From: an uncultured Flavobacteriaceae bacterium
Lineage (GTDB): Bacteria; Bacteroidota; Bacteroidia; Flavobacteriales; Flavobacteriaceae
NCBI GenBank assembly: GCA_905181615.1
Contig: CAJIYH010000004.1
Coordinates: 195,001 to 259,000, forward strand
Reading direction: 5' to 3'
DNA length: 64,000 bases
Positions 17,616-25,521 of this stretch are shown here, piece by piece. Below the pieces are notes generated by a model that ran no database searches, had not been told where the DNA came from, and saw only the letters and a program-made list of their open reading frames with translations. Made by a program: the position numbers and the translations under genes. Within the stretch, counting starts at the first letter, position 1. The number at the start of each line of letters is the position of its first letter.

Positions 17616-18375
17616 AAAAGATTACCAGAGCACCTAAAGCTGTGAATAGTAAAATTAATTTTCTGTAAGTATTTTCATTAATCTTTTTAACCAGTTTAAT
17701 TCCAATAAACAAACCTAAAGCAACAAAAGGGATAAGCATCAGGCTGATGTTGAATGATTTTAAATTTATCGTTTCCCAAACAAAAATGTGAAAGGGTAAT
17801 TTAAAAATATTAATTATAAAAAACAACCAGGCAGCCGTCCCTATGAATTCATTTTTAGGAAGCTTTTGAGCAAGGAAGTATATGTTGGCAAATGCTCCAG
17901 CTAAATTTCCAATCATTGTGGTAAACCCTGCTGTTATTCCTATTAGACCTGCAAAAATCCAGTGTTTTGGTACTGTTTTGTTTTTTTTACGATCCCAATA
18001 ATACATTACAAACACGGATAATAATATAATTATTGCCATCCCGATTCGAAAGCTATTCTCGTCTATACTATACCCATAAAAAACTCCAATTAATACCCCT
18101 ACAATAGTCCAAGGAATCATTTTTATTATGTGGTTCCAACGGGTAAATCTATTATAATAAATAATTGCAAATATATCCCCAACTACGAGTAAGGGCATAA
18201 GAATTCCGGTAGACTCTCTTGCTCCATAAACTAAGGCAAGCAAAGTCACAATCAACACAGCTATTCCTTTAATCCCTGATTTAGCAATGCCTAATAAAAC
18301 AGAAGCAATTGCTGCTAGATAAAAAGAAGGATGCGCTAAAACCTCTAAAAAGGAAGATGTATCGATAACTTTAAT
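17608..18375 (-). CDS. sulfite exporter TauE/SafE family permease, apparent ATT start
   Basis: This is a TauE/SafE-family permease of about 255 residues with seven or eight membrane segments. The first ordinary start codon is a GTG at 18258, but coding sequence clearly continues upstream. The frame before it reads AAIASVLLGIAKSGIKGIAV, which is the conserved first helix and G-(I/S)-K-(S/A)-G motif of the family. The frame is open back to a TGA at 18379-18381 and contains no ATG, GTG or TTG there. The best candidate start is the ATT at 18373-18375. Either a rare ATT start is used or the original ATG was mutated. Substrate is unknown; the family exports sulfur compounds or small organic anions. 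Confidence 0.75.
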   Translation of the reverse strand: MKVIDTSSFLEVLAHPSFYLAAIASVLLGIAKSGIKGIAVLIVTLLALVYGARESTGILMPLLVVGDIFAIIYYNRFTRWNHIIKMIPWTIVGVLIGVFYGYSIDENSFRIGMAIIILLSVFVMYYWDRKKNKTVPKHWIFAGLIGITAGFTTMIGNLAGAFANIYFLAQKLPKNEFIGTAAWLFFIINIFKLPFHIFVWETINLKSFNISLMLIPFVALGLFIGIKLVKKINENTYRKLILLFTALGALVIFFK

Positions 18376-18476
18376 TTTTCACAAAATTAGGTTTTAAATT
18401 GGTCTTAAGCTCAAAATAAAATATATACAAGTCCTTTGGGCTGCTTTGAAATTTTAATCATCTTTGCAAAAAAAAC

Positions 18477-19325
18477 TTGAAAAATTTATCCGAAGCTATA
18501 CGTTTCATGTTGCTTAGCACATTGGCATTTGCTCTGATGAATGCTTTTATTAAGGAACTCAATCACTACTCACCTTTTCAGTTGGTTTTTTTTAGATCCT
18601 TTGGCTCATTATTTTTTACTACAATTTATTTAAAAGTAAATAAAATTTCTTTTCGAGGTAATAAAATGTCTTTGTTGTTATATAGAGGGCTTACAGGTGT
18701 AATTTCTATGACTTTATTTTTCGCATCTGTTCAATATATTTCTGTTGGGTCTGCTGTTACGCTCCGATATGTAGCCCCACTTTTTGCTGCAATCTTGGCT
18801 GTTATTTTTCTAAAAGAAAAGATCCTTCCCTTGCAATGGTTTTTCTTTATTATCGCTTTTATTGGGGTTGTTTTAATTAAAAATTTCGATTCAGCTTCAT
18901 CAACTCTTGGTGTAGGTTTAGCAATAGCTGCTGCTTTTTTTAGTTCTATAGTTTACATTTTAATTAGTAAAATTGGCCACCAAGATCATCCTGTAATTGT
19001 CGTGCATTATTTTATGTCAATAGCAACTTTAGTGGGCGGGATAGGCACTTTGTTTTTTTGGACTGAACCTGTGAAAACTTTAGATTGGTTTTTGTTGTTT
19101 TCTTTAGGGATATTTGGTTATTTCGGTCAGCTTTTTATGACCAAGGCCTTCCAGTTTGGTCAAGCTTATATGGTTGCTCCTTTTAAATATGTTGAGGTTG
19201 TCTTTACACTTTCGTTGGGTGTTTTTTATTTTCAAGAGGTTTATACTTTTTGGAATTTATTTGGAACTGCTTTAGTTATTGTAAGTCTTTCTTTAAATGT
19301 GATCTATAAAAGCAGGAAGGGGTAA
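18477..19325 (+). CDS. DMT/EamA family permease
   Basis: This 282-residue inner-membrane protein has ten hydrophobic segments arranged as two EamA repeats, the drug/metabolite transporter fold. The opening MKNLSEAIRFMLLSTLAFAL and the stretch LRYVAPLFAAILAVIFLKEK are typical. The TTG at 18477 is taken as start because it gives the family-standard N terminus; the next ATG would remove half of the first helix. Substrate is unknown. It reads in the same direction as alkB, about 65 bases upstream of it. Confidence 0.85.
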   Translation: MKNLSEAIRFMLLSTLAFALMNAFIKELNHYSPFQLVFFRSFGSLFFTTIYLKVNKISFRGNKMSLLLYRGLTGVISMTLFFASVQYISVGSAVTLRYVAPLFAAILAVIFLKEKILPLQWFFFIIAFIGVVLIKNFDSASSTLGVGLAIAAAFFSSIVYILISKIGHQDHPVIVVHYFMSIATLVGGIGTLFFWTEPVKTLDWFLLFSLGIFGYFGQLFMTKAFQFGQAYMVAPFKYVEVVFTLSLGVFYFQEVYTFWNLFGTALVIVSLSLNVIYKSRKG

Positions 19326-19391
19326 TCCTTTTATTTTCTTTAATTTAATATATTTTCCCTATCTTCAACATACTAATATTAAGCTTTTTCT

Positions 19392-20438
19392 ATGCGTGAT
19401 TTGAAATATTTATTTGCTTACAGCATCCCTTTATCTACTTTCTTATCCATTTATTTTCTAGGAATCTATTCTTATGGAGCTGTTTTTTATGCCTTTTTGG
19501 TAATCCCAGTATTAGAAGTATTTATAAGTAATCCATCGCGAGTGTACTCTGAAGAAGAAAAGTCAAGTCGACTTTCAAATATTCTTTTCGATATAATGTT
19601 GTTTGGAAATTTACCTATAGTCTTTGGGCTTTTGGGGTATGGTTTTTATATAATTTCTTCTGGAAATTTGACAACTCCAGAAACCGTTGGAATAGTTTTT
19701 TCGTTAGGGATCTTACTCGCAACCAATGGAATCAATGTCGCTCATGAATTGGGACATAGAAAAACCAAAATAGAGCAAACTATGTCTAAGGTATTATTAA
19801 TACCTTGTTTGTATATGCACTTTTATTTAGAACATAATTTTGGGCATCACAAAAATGTTGCAACCCCCGAAGATCCAGCTACCTCAAAATATAACCAAGC
19901 AGTTTATTTTTTTTGGTTTACTTCTGTTATAAAGCAATACAAGAATGCATGGAAAATACAGATGCATATTTTGAAAACTGAAAAAAGTTCTTTTTTGTCT
20001 GTAAAAAATGAAATGTTGTTTTATATTCTTTTTCAAGGTTTATACCTTTCGACCTTATTTTATTTTCTAGGAGTTGAAGCCATCTATTTTGGAGTTGCTG
20101 TTGGTGTTCTTTCTTTTTTGTTTCTAGAAACAATTAATTACATCGAGCACTACGGATTGCAGAGAAATAAGACCGAATCTGGAAGGTACGAGCGGGTTCA
20201 GACAAAACACTCATGGAATTCCAATCATATCATTGGACGTATAGTTCTATATGAACTAACGCGTCATAGTGATCACCACTTTAAAGCATCAAAAAAATAT
20301 CAAGTATTGGAGCATAAGGAAGAGAGTCCTCAACTCCCTTTTGGATATCCTACTAGTATTCTTCTTGCTTTAGTTCCGCCTCTTTGGTTTAGGTTGATGA
20401 ACTCTAGGATTCCGAAAGCAATGATTCCTTCAGTTTAA
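19392..20438 (+). CDS. alkB: alkane 1-monooxygenase
   Basis: This 348-residue integral membrane di-iron hydroxylase oxidises the terminal carbon of alkanes or related alkyl chains. Six hydrophobic segments are seen. The histidine boxes are NVAHELGHRK, YLEHNFGHHKNVATPEDPA, NYIEHYGLQR and LTRHSDHHFKASKKYQ, the full set of conserved His ligands of the AlkB family. No rubredoxin or rubredoxin reductase gene is adjacent, so electron donors must be encoded elsewhere. The damaged 3' end of fbp lies 30 bases beyond its stop, on the other strand. Confidence 0.92.
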   Translation: MRDLKYLFAYSIPLSTFLSIYFLGIYSYGAVFYAFLVIPVLEVFISNPSRVYSEEEKSSRLSNILFDIMLFGNLPIVFGLLGYGFYIISSGNLTTPETVGIVFSLGILLATNGINVAHELGHRKTKIEQTMSKVLLIPCLYMHFYLEHNFGHHKNVATPEDPATSKYNQAVYFFWFTSVIKQYKNAWKIQMHILKTEKSSFLSVKNEMLFYILFQGLYLSTLFYFLGVEAIYFGVAVGVLSFLFLETINYIEHYGLQRNKTESGRYERVQTKHSWNSNHIIGRIVLYELTRHSDHHFKASKKYQVLEHKEESPQLPFGYPTSILLALVPPLWFRLMNSRIPKAMIPSV

Positions 20439-20468
20439 ATTTAAAAAAACACTCTTTTAAAAACCCAC

Positions 20469-21065
20469 TTAAAAAGTTCCAAGAGCTGGATTTAAAGCAA
20501 AACCGTTAACTCCATGACCTGTTGTGTAAACTTACATAGTAGAGGTGCCATAAACAACATGTCCAGCAGCTACTTGTTCTGTTCCTTCCTGTAAAAAATC
20601 TTCTATTAAAACAGAACTTCCGATAGGAGTTTTTATTCTATACACAGAAAAGATAGTTCCGACAGAAACATTCACATCAATATTACTAGAACCATCCAAA
20701 GGATCAATTAAAACTATATATTTATTTGAATTATTTTTGGCTAAACTATTAATACTGATATAATCATCTTCTTTTTCTTCTTCTTCTTCTGATGCCAAAC
20801 CACAAATAATCTCTCTGTTTGTAAGTGCATTAATAAAAACCTCATTGGCAAAGACGTCTAATTTTTGATGCGATTCTCCAGAATGATTTGTTTCACCACC
20901 ACCAATAATATCTACTAAACCAGCTTGATTAACTTTATGATTAATTACTTTAGGCGCTAAGCGTATTGCGTTAATTAATCTTGAAAGTTCACCAGTTGAG
21001 TACTCAAATTCTCTTTGATTTTCTATAATAAATTCTCCAAGGGTCTGATATTTAGAATTAGTCAT
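20469..21065 (-). pseudogene. fbp: truncated class I fructose-1,6-bisphosphatase
   Basis: The first 177 codons encode the N-terminal half of a class I fructose-1,6-bisphosphatase, including the metal site [17 protein letters not shown] and the flanking [12 protein letters not shown] at 20532 interrupts the conserved VVYGTSTM(L)VYTTGHGV. The same frame continues GHGVNGFALNPALGTF to a second TAA at 20469. All sequence coding for the remaining 130-150 residues, including the sugar-phosphate binding half, is missing, because alkB ends 30 bases further on. A stop by substitution plus a 3' deletion make this a real pseudogene. Unless another copy or a class II or III enzyme exists, this step of gluconeogenesis would be lost. 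Confidence 0.85.
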
Positions 21066-21268
21066 AATTTAATTTAGTTAGTGAATGCTTTAGCTAAATT
21101 ATACCTGATCGCGTTAAATGAAGAAATAATATATTTGTTTTATCATATTGTTCTTAATAATTTGATATTTTATTGTTTTAAAAAAAAATCAATCAATTAA
21201 TGTCATCGGATTAATGTAAAAACTACTTAATATTTTATTAAGTTCTTAGAAGATAATTACTAACTTTA

Positions 21269-21298
21269 TTGACTTTAAAAAAAGTCCTTTTAGCTTTA
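21269..21298 (+). promoter_or_regulatory. candidate promoter for trxB
   Basis: A TTG at 21269-21271 is followed after exactly 19 bases by TAGCTTTA, one mismatch from the Bacteroidetes -7 box TAnnTTTG. The predicted transcript starts about 25 bases before the trxB ATG. Confidence 0.5.
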
Positions 21299-21327
21299 AA
21301 ATATAACACGTTAAAATTAGATTTCAG

Positions 21328-22275
21328 ATGTCACAAACTACAGAACATGTAAAGTGCTTAATCATCGGATCCGGACCAGCCGGATATACTGCTGCAATTT
21401 ATGCAGCTCGAGCAAATATGTTTCCGGTTTTGTATCAAGGTGCTCAGCCTGGAGGGCAATTAACCACGACAAATGATGTTGAGAACTTTCCCGGTTATCC
21501 AAATGGAATCACAGGGCCTGCCATGATGATTGAATTGCAAGAACAAGCTCAACGCTTCGGGACTGATGTGCGTGACGGATGGGTTACAAAGGTTGATTTT
21601 TCAGATGATGTTCATAAAGTATGGGTAAACGAAACTACTGAAATTCATGCAGACACTATAATTATTTCTACGGGTGCATCTGCTAAGTATCTCGGCTTAG
21701 AATCTGAGCAAAAATATTTAAATCTAGGAGGTGGAGTTTCTGCATGTGCCGTATGTGATGGATTCTTTTACCGCAATCAAGAAGTTGTTCTTGTAGGCGC
21801 AGGAGATTCAGCTTGTGAAGAAGCACATTATCTTTCTAAATTATGCACCAAGGTTACAATGCTTGTTCGCCGAGATGAATTTAGAGCTTCAAAAATAATG
21901 GTAAAACGCGTTCAAAATACAGAAAATATTGAAATCTTGTTTAACACTGAAACGGAAGAAGTTCTTGGTGATGGTCAGGTAGTCACAGGTGTTCGTGCTA
22001 AAAACAATAAAACCCAAGAAGCTGTCGAAATTCCAGCTACTGGATTTTTTGTTGCCATAGGACATGTACCAAACACAAAAATATTTTCAGACTATTTAAA
22101 ATTAGATGAAACGGGGTATATCATAAATACAGCTGGAAGTTCAAAAACCAATGTTGCTGGTGTTTTTGTTTCGGGTGATGCTGCCGATCACGAATATAGA
22201 CAAGCAATTACTGCTGCTGGGACAGGTTGTATGGCTGCACTTGACGCAGAACGCTACTTATCCGCAAAAGAATAA
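21328..22275 (+). CDS. trxB: thioredoxin-disulfide reductase
   Basis: This 315-residue flavoprotein uses NADPH to reduce thioredoxin. The FAD motif is IIGSGPAGYTAAIYAARA (residues 12-29). The redox-active pair is CAVCDG (about residues 145-150), the NADPH motif is LVGAGDSACEEA, and the C-terminal FAD motif is VSGDAADHEYRQAITAAGTG. Length and order are those of low-molecular-weight bacterial enzymes. It converges on the flavin reductase gene with a one-base gap. A promoter with correct spacing lies upstream. Confidence 0.95.
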   Translation: MSQTTEHVKCLIIGSGPAGYTAAIYAARANMFPVLYQGAQPGGQLTTTNDVENFPGYPNGITGPAMMIELQEQAQRFGTDVRDGWVTKVDFSDDVHKVWVNETTEIHADTIIISTGASAKYLGLESEQKYLNLGGGVSACAVCDGFFYRNQEVVLVGAGDSACEEAHYLSKLCTKVTMLVRRDEFRASKIMVKRVQNTENIEILFNTETEEVLGDGQVVTGVRAKNNKTQEAVEIPATGFFVAIGHVPNTKIFSDYLKLDETGYIINTAGSSKTNVAGVFVSGDAADHEYRQAITAAGTGCMAALDAERYLSAKE

Positions 22276-22276
22276 A

Positions 22277-22738
22277 TTAAAGATATTTACCTGAATAGTA
22301 GAGTAAAGGAGATAGATCTTCGTTCCTTCCTAACTTTTCAACCGCACACAAAACCATTTGGTGATCACCTGTTGGAGTTAATTGTGTGACTTTGGTTATG
22401 TACCATGCCAAAGCACTTTTTACTACTGGAAACCCTTTTGATTGATCAAACTCAACTACTTTTTCTGGATCTGGATATCCTGCAAAATGATTACTTATGT
22501 TTTGTTGGTCAGAGGAAAGAATGCTAATCCCTATAGTATCACCAGTTTTGATGTTATCTAGGAGTTTAGCATTGTTATCTACAAAAAAAGAGACCAAAGG
22601 AGGGTCTAGCGAAACGGAAACAAACGAGCTTGCTGTCATCCCAACAAGCATATCAGCATTGTCTTTAGCAGTTATTATTGTAACTCCGGTAGAAAAACTA
22701 CTTGCAACTTTTTTTAAAACTGTTTTATTAATTTCCAT
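22277..22738 (-). CDS. flavin reductase family protein
   Basis: This 153-residue protein has the flavin reductase (HpaC/DIM6-type) split-barrel fold. The FMN-binding signature is visible as FSTGVTIITAKDNADMLVGM, then TASSFVSVSLDPPLVSF. It probably supplies reduced flavin to a partner oxygenase or acts as a general NAD(P)H:flavin oxidoreductase. No partner oxygenase is adjacent, so the role cannot be refined. Length is slightly below the usual 160-180 residues, but both ends look complete. Confidence 0.85.
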   Translation of the reverse strand: MEINKTVLKKVASSFSTGVTIITAKDNADMLVGMTASSFVSVSLDPPLVSFFVDNNAKLLDNIKTGDTIGISILSSDQQNISNHFAGYPDPEKVVEFDQSKGFPVVKSALAWYITKVTQLTPTGDHQMVLCAVEKLGRNEDLSPLLYYSGKYL

Positions 22739-22773
22739 TTCAATTTAATAGTGGTGTGTAGTGACCTATGAGA

Positions 22774-22985
22774 TTAATCTTCAATTAAGAGATGTCTAAA
22801 GCGACGTTGTTTTAGATAGGAAGAATACTCTTTAAATTTCCTTTTTCTGGGTCTATGTAGGAATATTATCAATATCATCTCTTAAAGAGGTCGAATGACT
22901 CACCTCCATGGTATATTTTTGGCTCAGAATACTGTTTAATGATTTTTGAACCGTATTAATTTACTTTAATTTCAGATAAGAAACT
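22774..22985 (-). pseudogene. possible relic of a short gene
   Basis: No intact gene is present, but protein-like stretches occur in order on the minus strand in three frames. These are VQKSLNSILSQKYTMEVSHS plus TSLRDDIDNI, then YIDPEKGNLKSI, then EYSSYLKQRRFRHLLIED ending at a TAA at 22774. The pieces suggest one short gene broken by at least two frameshifts. I do not recognise the family, and chance cannot be excluded for the individual pieces. Confidence 0.3.
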
Positions 22986-23032
22986 CATTGGTTCTCGGTA
23001 TTAATAATTTGAAAACCAATGCTATGAGTTTG

Positions 23033-23106
23033 TAGCGAGAGGGGGGCACGATCCCCCGACCTCCGGGTTATGAATCCGACGCTCTAACCAACTGAGCTAC
23101 CTCGCC
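23033..23106 (-). tRNA. tRNA-Met (anticodon CAT)
   Basis: The minus strand folds as a 74-base tRNA. The acceptor GGCGAGG pairs with TCTCGCT (two G-U pairs). The D arm is AGCTCAGTTGGTTAGAGC, the anticodon loop is TTCATAA with anticodon CAT, and the T stem is five G-C pairs (GGGGG/CCCCC). CCA is not encoded. The paired 1-72 position argues for elongator rather than initiator tRNA; tRNA-Ile2 (lysidine-modified CAT) is an alternative. The T loop reads ATCGTGC instead of the usual TTCRANY, and the anticodon stem ends in an A-C mismatch. Confidence 0.93.
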
Positions 23107-23118
23107 AAAATATGATTG

Positions 23119-23126
23119 CAAATATA
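23119..23126 (-). promoter_or_regulatory. -7 element (TATATTTG) of the tRNA-Met gene
   Basis: A perfect TAnnTTTG box on the minus strand ends 13 bases before the tRNA 5' end, a good position for a tRNA promoter. No TTG at the standard spacing is seen. Confidence 0.55.
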
Positions 23127-23229
23127 AAAAATAGAATTCAATACCTCGAATATTTATCTTTAAAAAAACTACATAATTTTTACATATAGTTTTATATATT
23201 TTCAATATATTGGTATTAAATAATTTTTA

Positions 23230-23622
23230 ATGACAACTAAAAAAGCTTTTTCTATTGAATATGACTTCCAATCCTCACCACAATTGTTGTTTCAATATCT
23301 CTCAACTCCCTCAGGCTTATCGGAGTGGTTCGCAGATAATGTAAATTCAAGAGGTGAAGACTATACTTTTATTTGGGGTGATACCGAAGAATATGCGAAG
23401 CTGATTCAGAAAAAAAACAACGAAAAAGTTAGATTTCGATGGCTGAATGATGAAGATGATCAAGATGATTGCCATTTTGAATTTAAAATAATCGTGGATG
23501 AAATCACAAAAGATGTTTCTTTGAACGTTTCTGATTTTGCTGATGAAGATGAATTGGAAGAAGCAAAAATGCTTTGGGATAATTTAGTTTCTAGTTTAAA
23601 GCAGGTTTTAGGCTCAGTTTAA
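23230..23622 (+). CDS. START-like domain protein (SRPBCC/AHSA1 superfamily)
   Basis: This 130-residue acidic cytosolic protein has the helix-grip pattern of SRPBCC/AHSA1 proteins (QLLFQYLSTPSGLSEWFAD, then FIWGD, then RFRWL). The C terminus is a helix ending LWDNLVSSLKQVLG. This START-like family is widespread in Flavobacteriia and is commonly found next to a class IV aminotransferase gene, as here, with six bases between them. Ligand and role are unknown. Confidence 0.85.
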   Translation: MTTKKAFSIEYDFQSSPQLLFQYLSTPSGLSEWFADNVNSRGEDYTFIWGDTEEYAKLIQKKNNEKVRFRWLNDEDDQDDCHFEFKIIVDEITKDVSLNVSDFADEDELEEAKMLWDNLVSSLKQVLGSV

Positions 23623-23628
23623 AGTTTT

Positions 23629-24474
23629 ATGATTGTATTCAATGGAAGTGTTTATGCTTGTATTAATTCTCTTCCTGAAGATGAGCTTAATGGATTACTT
23701 CATTCTGGAATTTCTATAGTCGAAAATATCCGAGTTGAAGCTGAAAAGCTTATTTTTTGGGAATTACATTATTTTAAAATGATGGCATCGATGCGTATAT
23801 TAAGGATGGAAATTCCGATGTCTTTCACTATGGAGTATTTAGAAGAGCAAATAATAAAGCTTCTCCAAGAAAATAAACTAAACACTGTTTCTACTAAAAT
23901 AAGTTTGTCCTTCTTTTCAAAACATATCCCTACAAGATGCACTCCCATTGTCCCTACTTCTTTTTTAATTGAAGCTGAAACTTCAGAGACATTTAGTTCC
24001 ATTCAGCTCGGGTCTCGCAATATTGAGCTATATAAGGATCATTGGGTTGTTAAAGGCTTATTCGGTACGCTTGAATCATCAAACGATCGCATGCGAAAGC
24101 TTGCTGCTGTTTATGCTTACGAAAATAATTTCGAAGACCTTATTCTATTGAATGAGAATAAGCAAGTATCAGAGACACTTATCGGCTCTCTGTTTGTTGT
24201 TCAAGGCGATGTAATAAAAACACCTCCTCTTACCAGTGGATGTAGATCATCGGTTTATCGTCAGGTGGTTATTGATTTGCTTAAAAAAATAGAGGGAGTT
24301 AACTTGATTGAGGAAGCTGTTTCACCATTTGAGCTTCAAAAAGCAGATGAACTTTTTGTAGTAAGCTTGTCCAATGGAATTCAATCGGTAAAACAATATA
24401 GAAAGAAAGTTTTTTCTTCATATAAAGCAACGCTTTTGTTCCCAAAATTTATAGCGAATTATCGATTAAGTTAA
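23629..24474 (+). CDS. class IV aminotransferase family protein
   Basis: This 281-residue protein has the fold type IV PLP enzyme pattern (branched-chain aminotransferase/aminodeoxychorismate lyase superfamily). The second half carries FEDLILLNENKQVSETLIGS, where the usual E-G-T/S-x-SN motif is changed to SETLIGSLFVV, and then TPPLTSGCRSSVYR. The canonical Lys region is divergent (SSNDRMRKLAAVYA). The substrate is therefore uncertain, and loss or change of activity is possible. It is co-directional with the START-like gene and overlaps the end of the convergent YqgE gene by four bases. Confidence 0.8.
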   Translation: MIVFNGSVYACINSLPEDELNGLLHSGISIVENIRVEAEKLIFWELHYFKMMASMRILRMEIPMSFTMEYLEEQIIKLLQENKLNTVSTKISLSFFSKHIPTRCTPIVPTSFLIEAETSETFSSIQLGSRNIELYKDHWVVKGLFGTLESSNDRMRKLAAVYAYENNFEDLILLNENKQVSETLIGSLFVVQGDVIKTPPLTSGCRSSVYRQVVIDLLKKIEGVNLIEEAVSPFELQKADELFVVSLSNGIQSVKQYRKKVFSSYKATLLFPKFIANYRLS

Positions 24475-25022
24475 TTTAGGTTTGGGTTTTCTGGCGCATT
24501 CCCCCAAATTAAATATTCTCCCCCAAGAGATTTTATTTGTTTACTCCAAAATGATTTAGAATCTACATTGATGAGCTTATTTCCAATGAAATTCTCTTTA
24601 ATAATCCAAGAATTAAGCTCAATTTCAGTCTCAAGCTGATTTTCTCCCCAGCCGGAATACCCTAAAAAGAAACGAATATTTTCTACTCCAATCACGTCTT
24701 CATTTAAAAGTTTGATAACAGTTTCGAAATCTCCACCCCAATATAAGTCCTCATTTATTTCAATACTTCCTGGGATAAGTTTAGGTGAGTTATGAATAAA
24801 ATAGAGGTTATCTGGCTCAACTGGACCACCGTAATGAATTTCTATTGGACAATTTATTTCGGGTAATACGTCTTTTAAAAGAAAATCAAAAGGCTTGTTA
24901 ATTATAAAGCCCAGAGAAGCAGTGGTTTTGTGGTTTACTAATAAAACTACAGAACGATGAAAGTTTGCATCTCCTAGTATAGAAGGTTCAGCGACCAATA
25001 ATTTGCCTTGATGTAATTCCAT
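24471..25022 (-). CDS. YqgE/AlgH family protein
   Basis: This 183-residue protein starts with the family signature GKLLVAEPSILGDANFHRSV. It continues VVLLVNH, LGFIINKPF, IHYGGPVEPDN, and FFLGYSGWGENQLETEI, all diagnostic of YqgE/AlgH. It is a soluble protein of unknown biochemical role; in Pseudomonas AlgH is linked to alginate regulation. A bidirectional terminator separates it from the HU gene upstream. Confidence 0.92.
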   Translation of the reverse strand: MELHQGKLLVAEPSILGDANFHRSVVLLVNHKTTASLGFIINKPFDFLLKDVLPEINCPIEIHYGGPVEPDNLYFIHNSPKLIPGSIEINEDLYWGGDFETVIKLLNEDVIGVENIRFFLGYSGWGENQLETEIELNSWIIKENFIGNKLINVDSKSFWSKQIKSLGGEYLIWGNAPENPNLN

Positions 25023-25073
25023 AACTCTAATAATTTAAGGATTTTGAATTAAAAAGTTCAATTAAATCCAAAA

Positions 25074-25097
25074 AAAAATCTCCCGAAGGAGATTTTT
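25074..25097 (-). terminator. Rho-independent terminator after the HU gene
   Basis: The hairpin AAATCTCC-CGAA-GGAGATTT has a tight four-base loop, with A-rich sequence on one side and T-rich on the other. It can stop transcription coming from the HU gene on the minus strand and resembles a bidirectional terminator. Confidence 0.8.
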
Positions 25098-25120
25098 ATA
25101 TTTAATAATTGGAAGTAAAC

Positions 25121-25393
25121 TTAGTTTACAGATCCAGATAATTCAGCACCAGCTTTAAATTTGACAACATTTTTAGCTGCGATTTTGATTGTAGCACCAG
25201 TTTGAGGGTTTCTTCCATCGCGAGCTGCTCTTGCAGATACAGACCAAGATCCAAATCCTACTAATGATACACGTCCACCACCTTTAAGACTTCCTTGTAC
25301 ATTTCCAAGAAAAGATTCAAGAGCTTTTTTTGCTGATGCTTTTGAGATGCCAGCGTCTGCTGCCATTCCGTCAATTAATTCTGTTTTGTTCAT
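25121..25393 (-). CDS. HU family DNA-binding protein
   Basis: This 90-residue histone-like protein bends and compacts DNA as a dimer. The helical N-terminal half is MNKTELIDGMAADAGISK. The beta-arm signature RDGRNPQTGATIKIAAKN carries the intercalating proline at the usual site (NPQTG). Length is standard. It has its own promoter with TTG-N19-TATATTTG and its own terminator, consistent with strong monocistronic expression. Confidence 0.95.
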   Translation of the reverse strand: MNKTELIDGMAADAGISKASAKKALESFLGNVQGSLKGGGRVSLVGFGSWSVSARAARDGRNPQTGATIKIAAKNVVKFKAGAELSGSVN

Positions 25394-25427
25394 AATGTAA
25401 ATTTTTTAGATTAAAAATGTATAATAA

Positions 25428-25457
25428 CAAATATATAGTGTTTACTGTAAGTCCCAA
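25428..25457 (-). promoter_or_regulatory. promoter of the HU gene (TTG-N19-TATATTTG)
   Basis: On the minus strand a TTG at 25455-25457 is separated by exactly 19 bases from TATATTTG at 25428-25435. This matches the Bacteroidetes -33/-7 consensus perfectly. The transcript would start about 28 bases before the HU start codon. Confidence 0.75.
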
Positions 25458-25521
25458 GGAAATAGCATAAAAAAACATGATTTTGTTAATAAATCATCCG
25501 TTTTGTTGATAATCCTAGGCT

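Noticed and set aside
20523-21065. Short fbp frame as a complete, naturally small phosphatase
   Set aside because: Conserved family sequence continues in frame after the stop (VYTTGHGVNGFALNPALG), so the short product is a truncation, not a distinct short form.
22981-23031. Hairpin AAACTC...AACCAAT/ATTGGTT...GAGTTT next to tRNA-Met as terminator or attachment site
   Set aside because: The stem is interrupted by a bulge, there is no T-run after it in the tRNA direction, and no duplicated tRNA end or integrase is seen.
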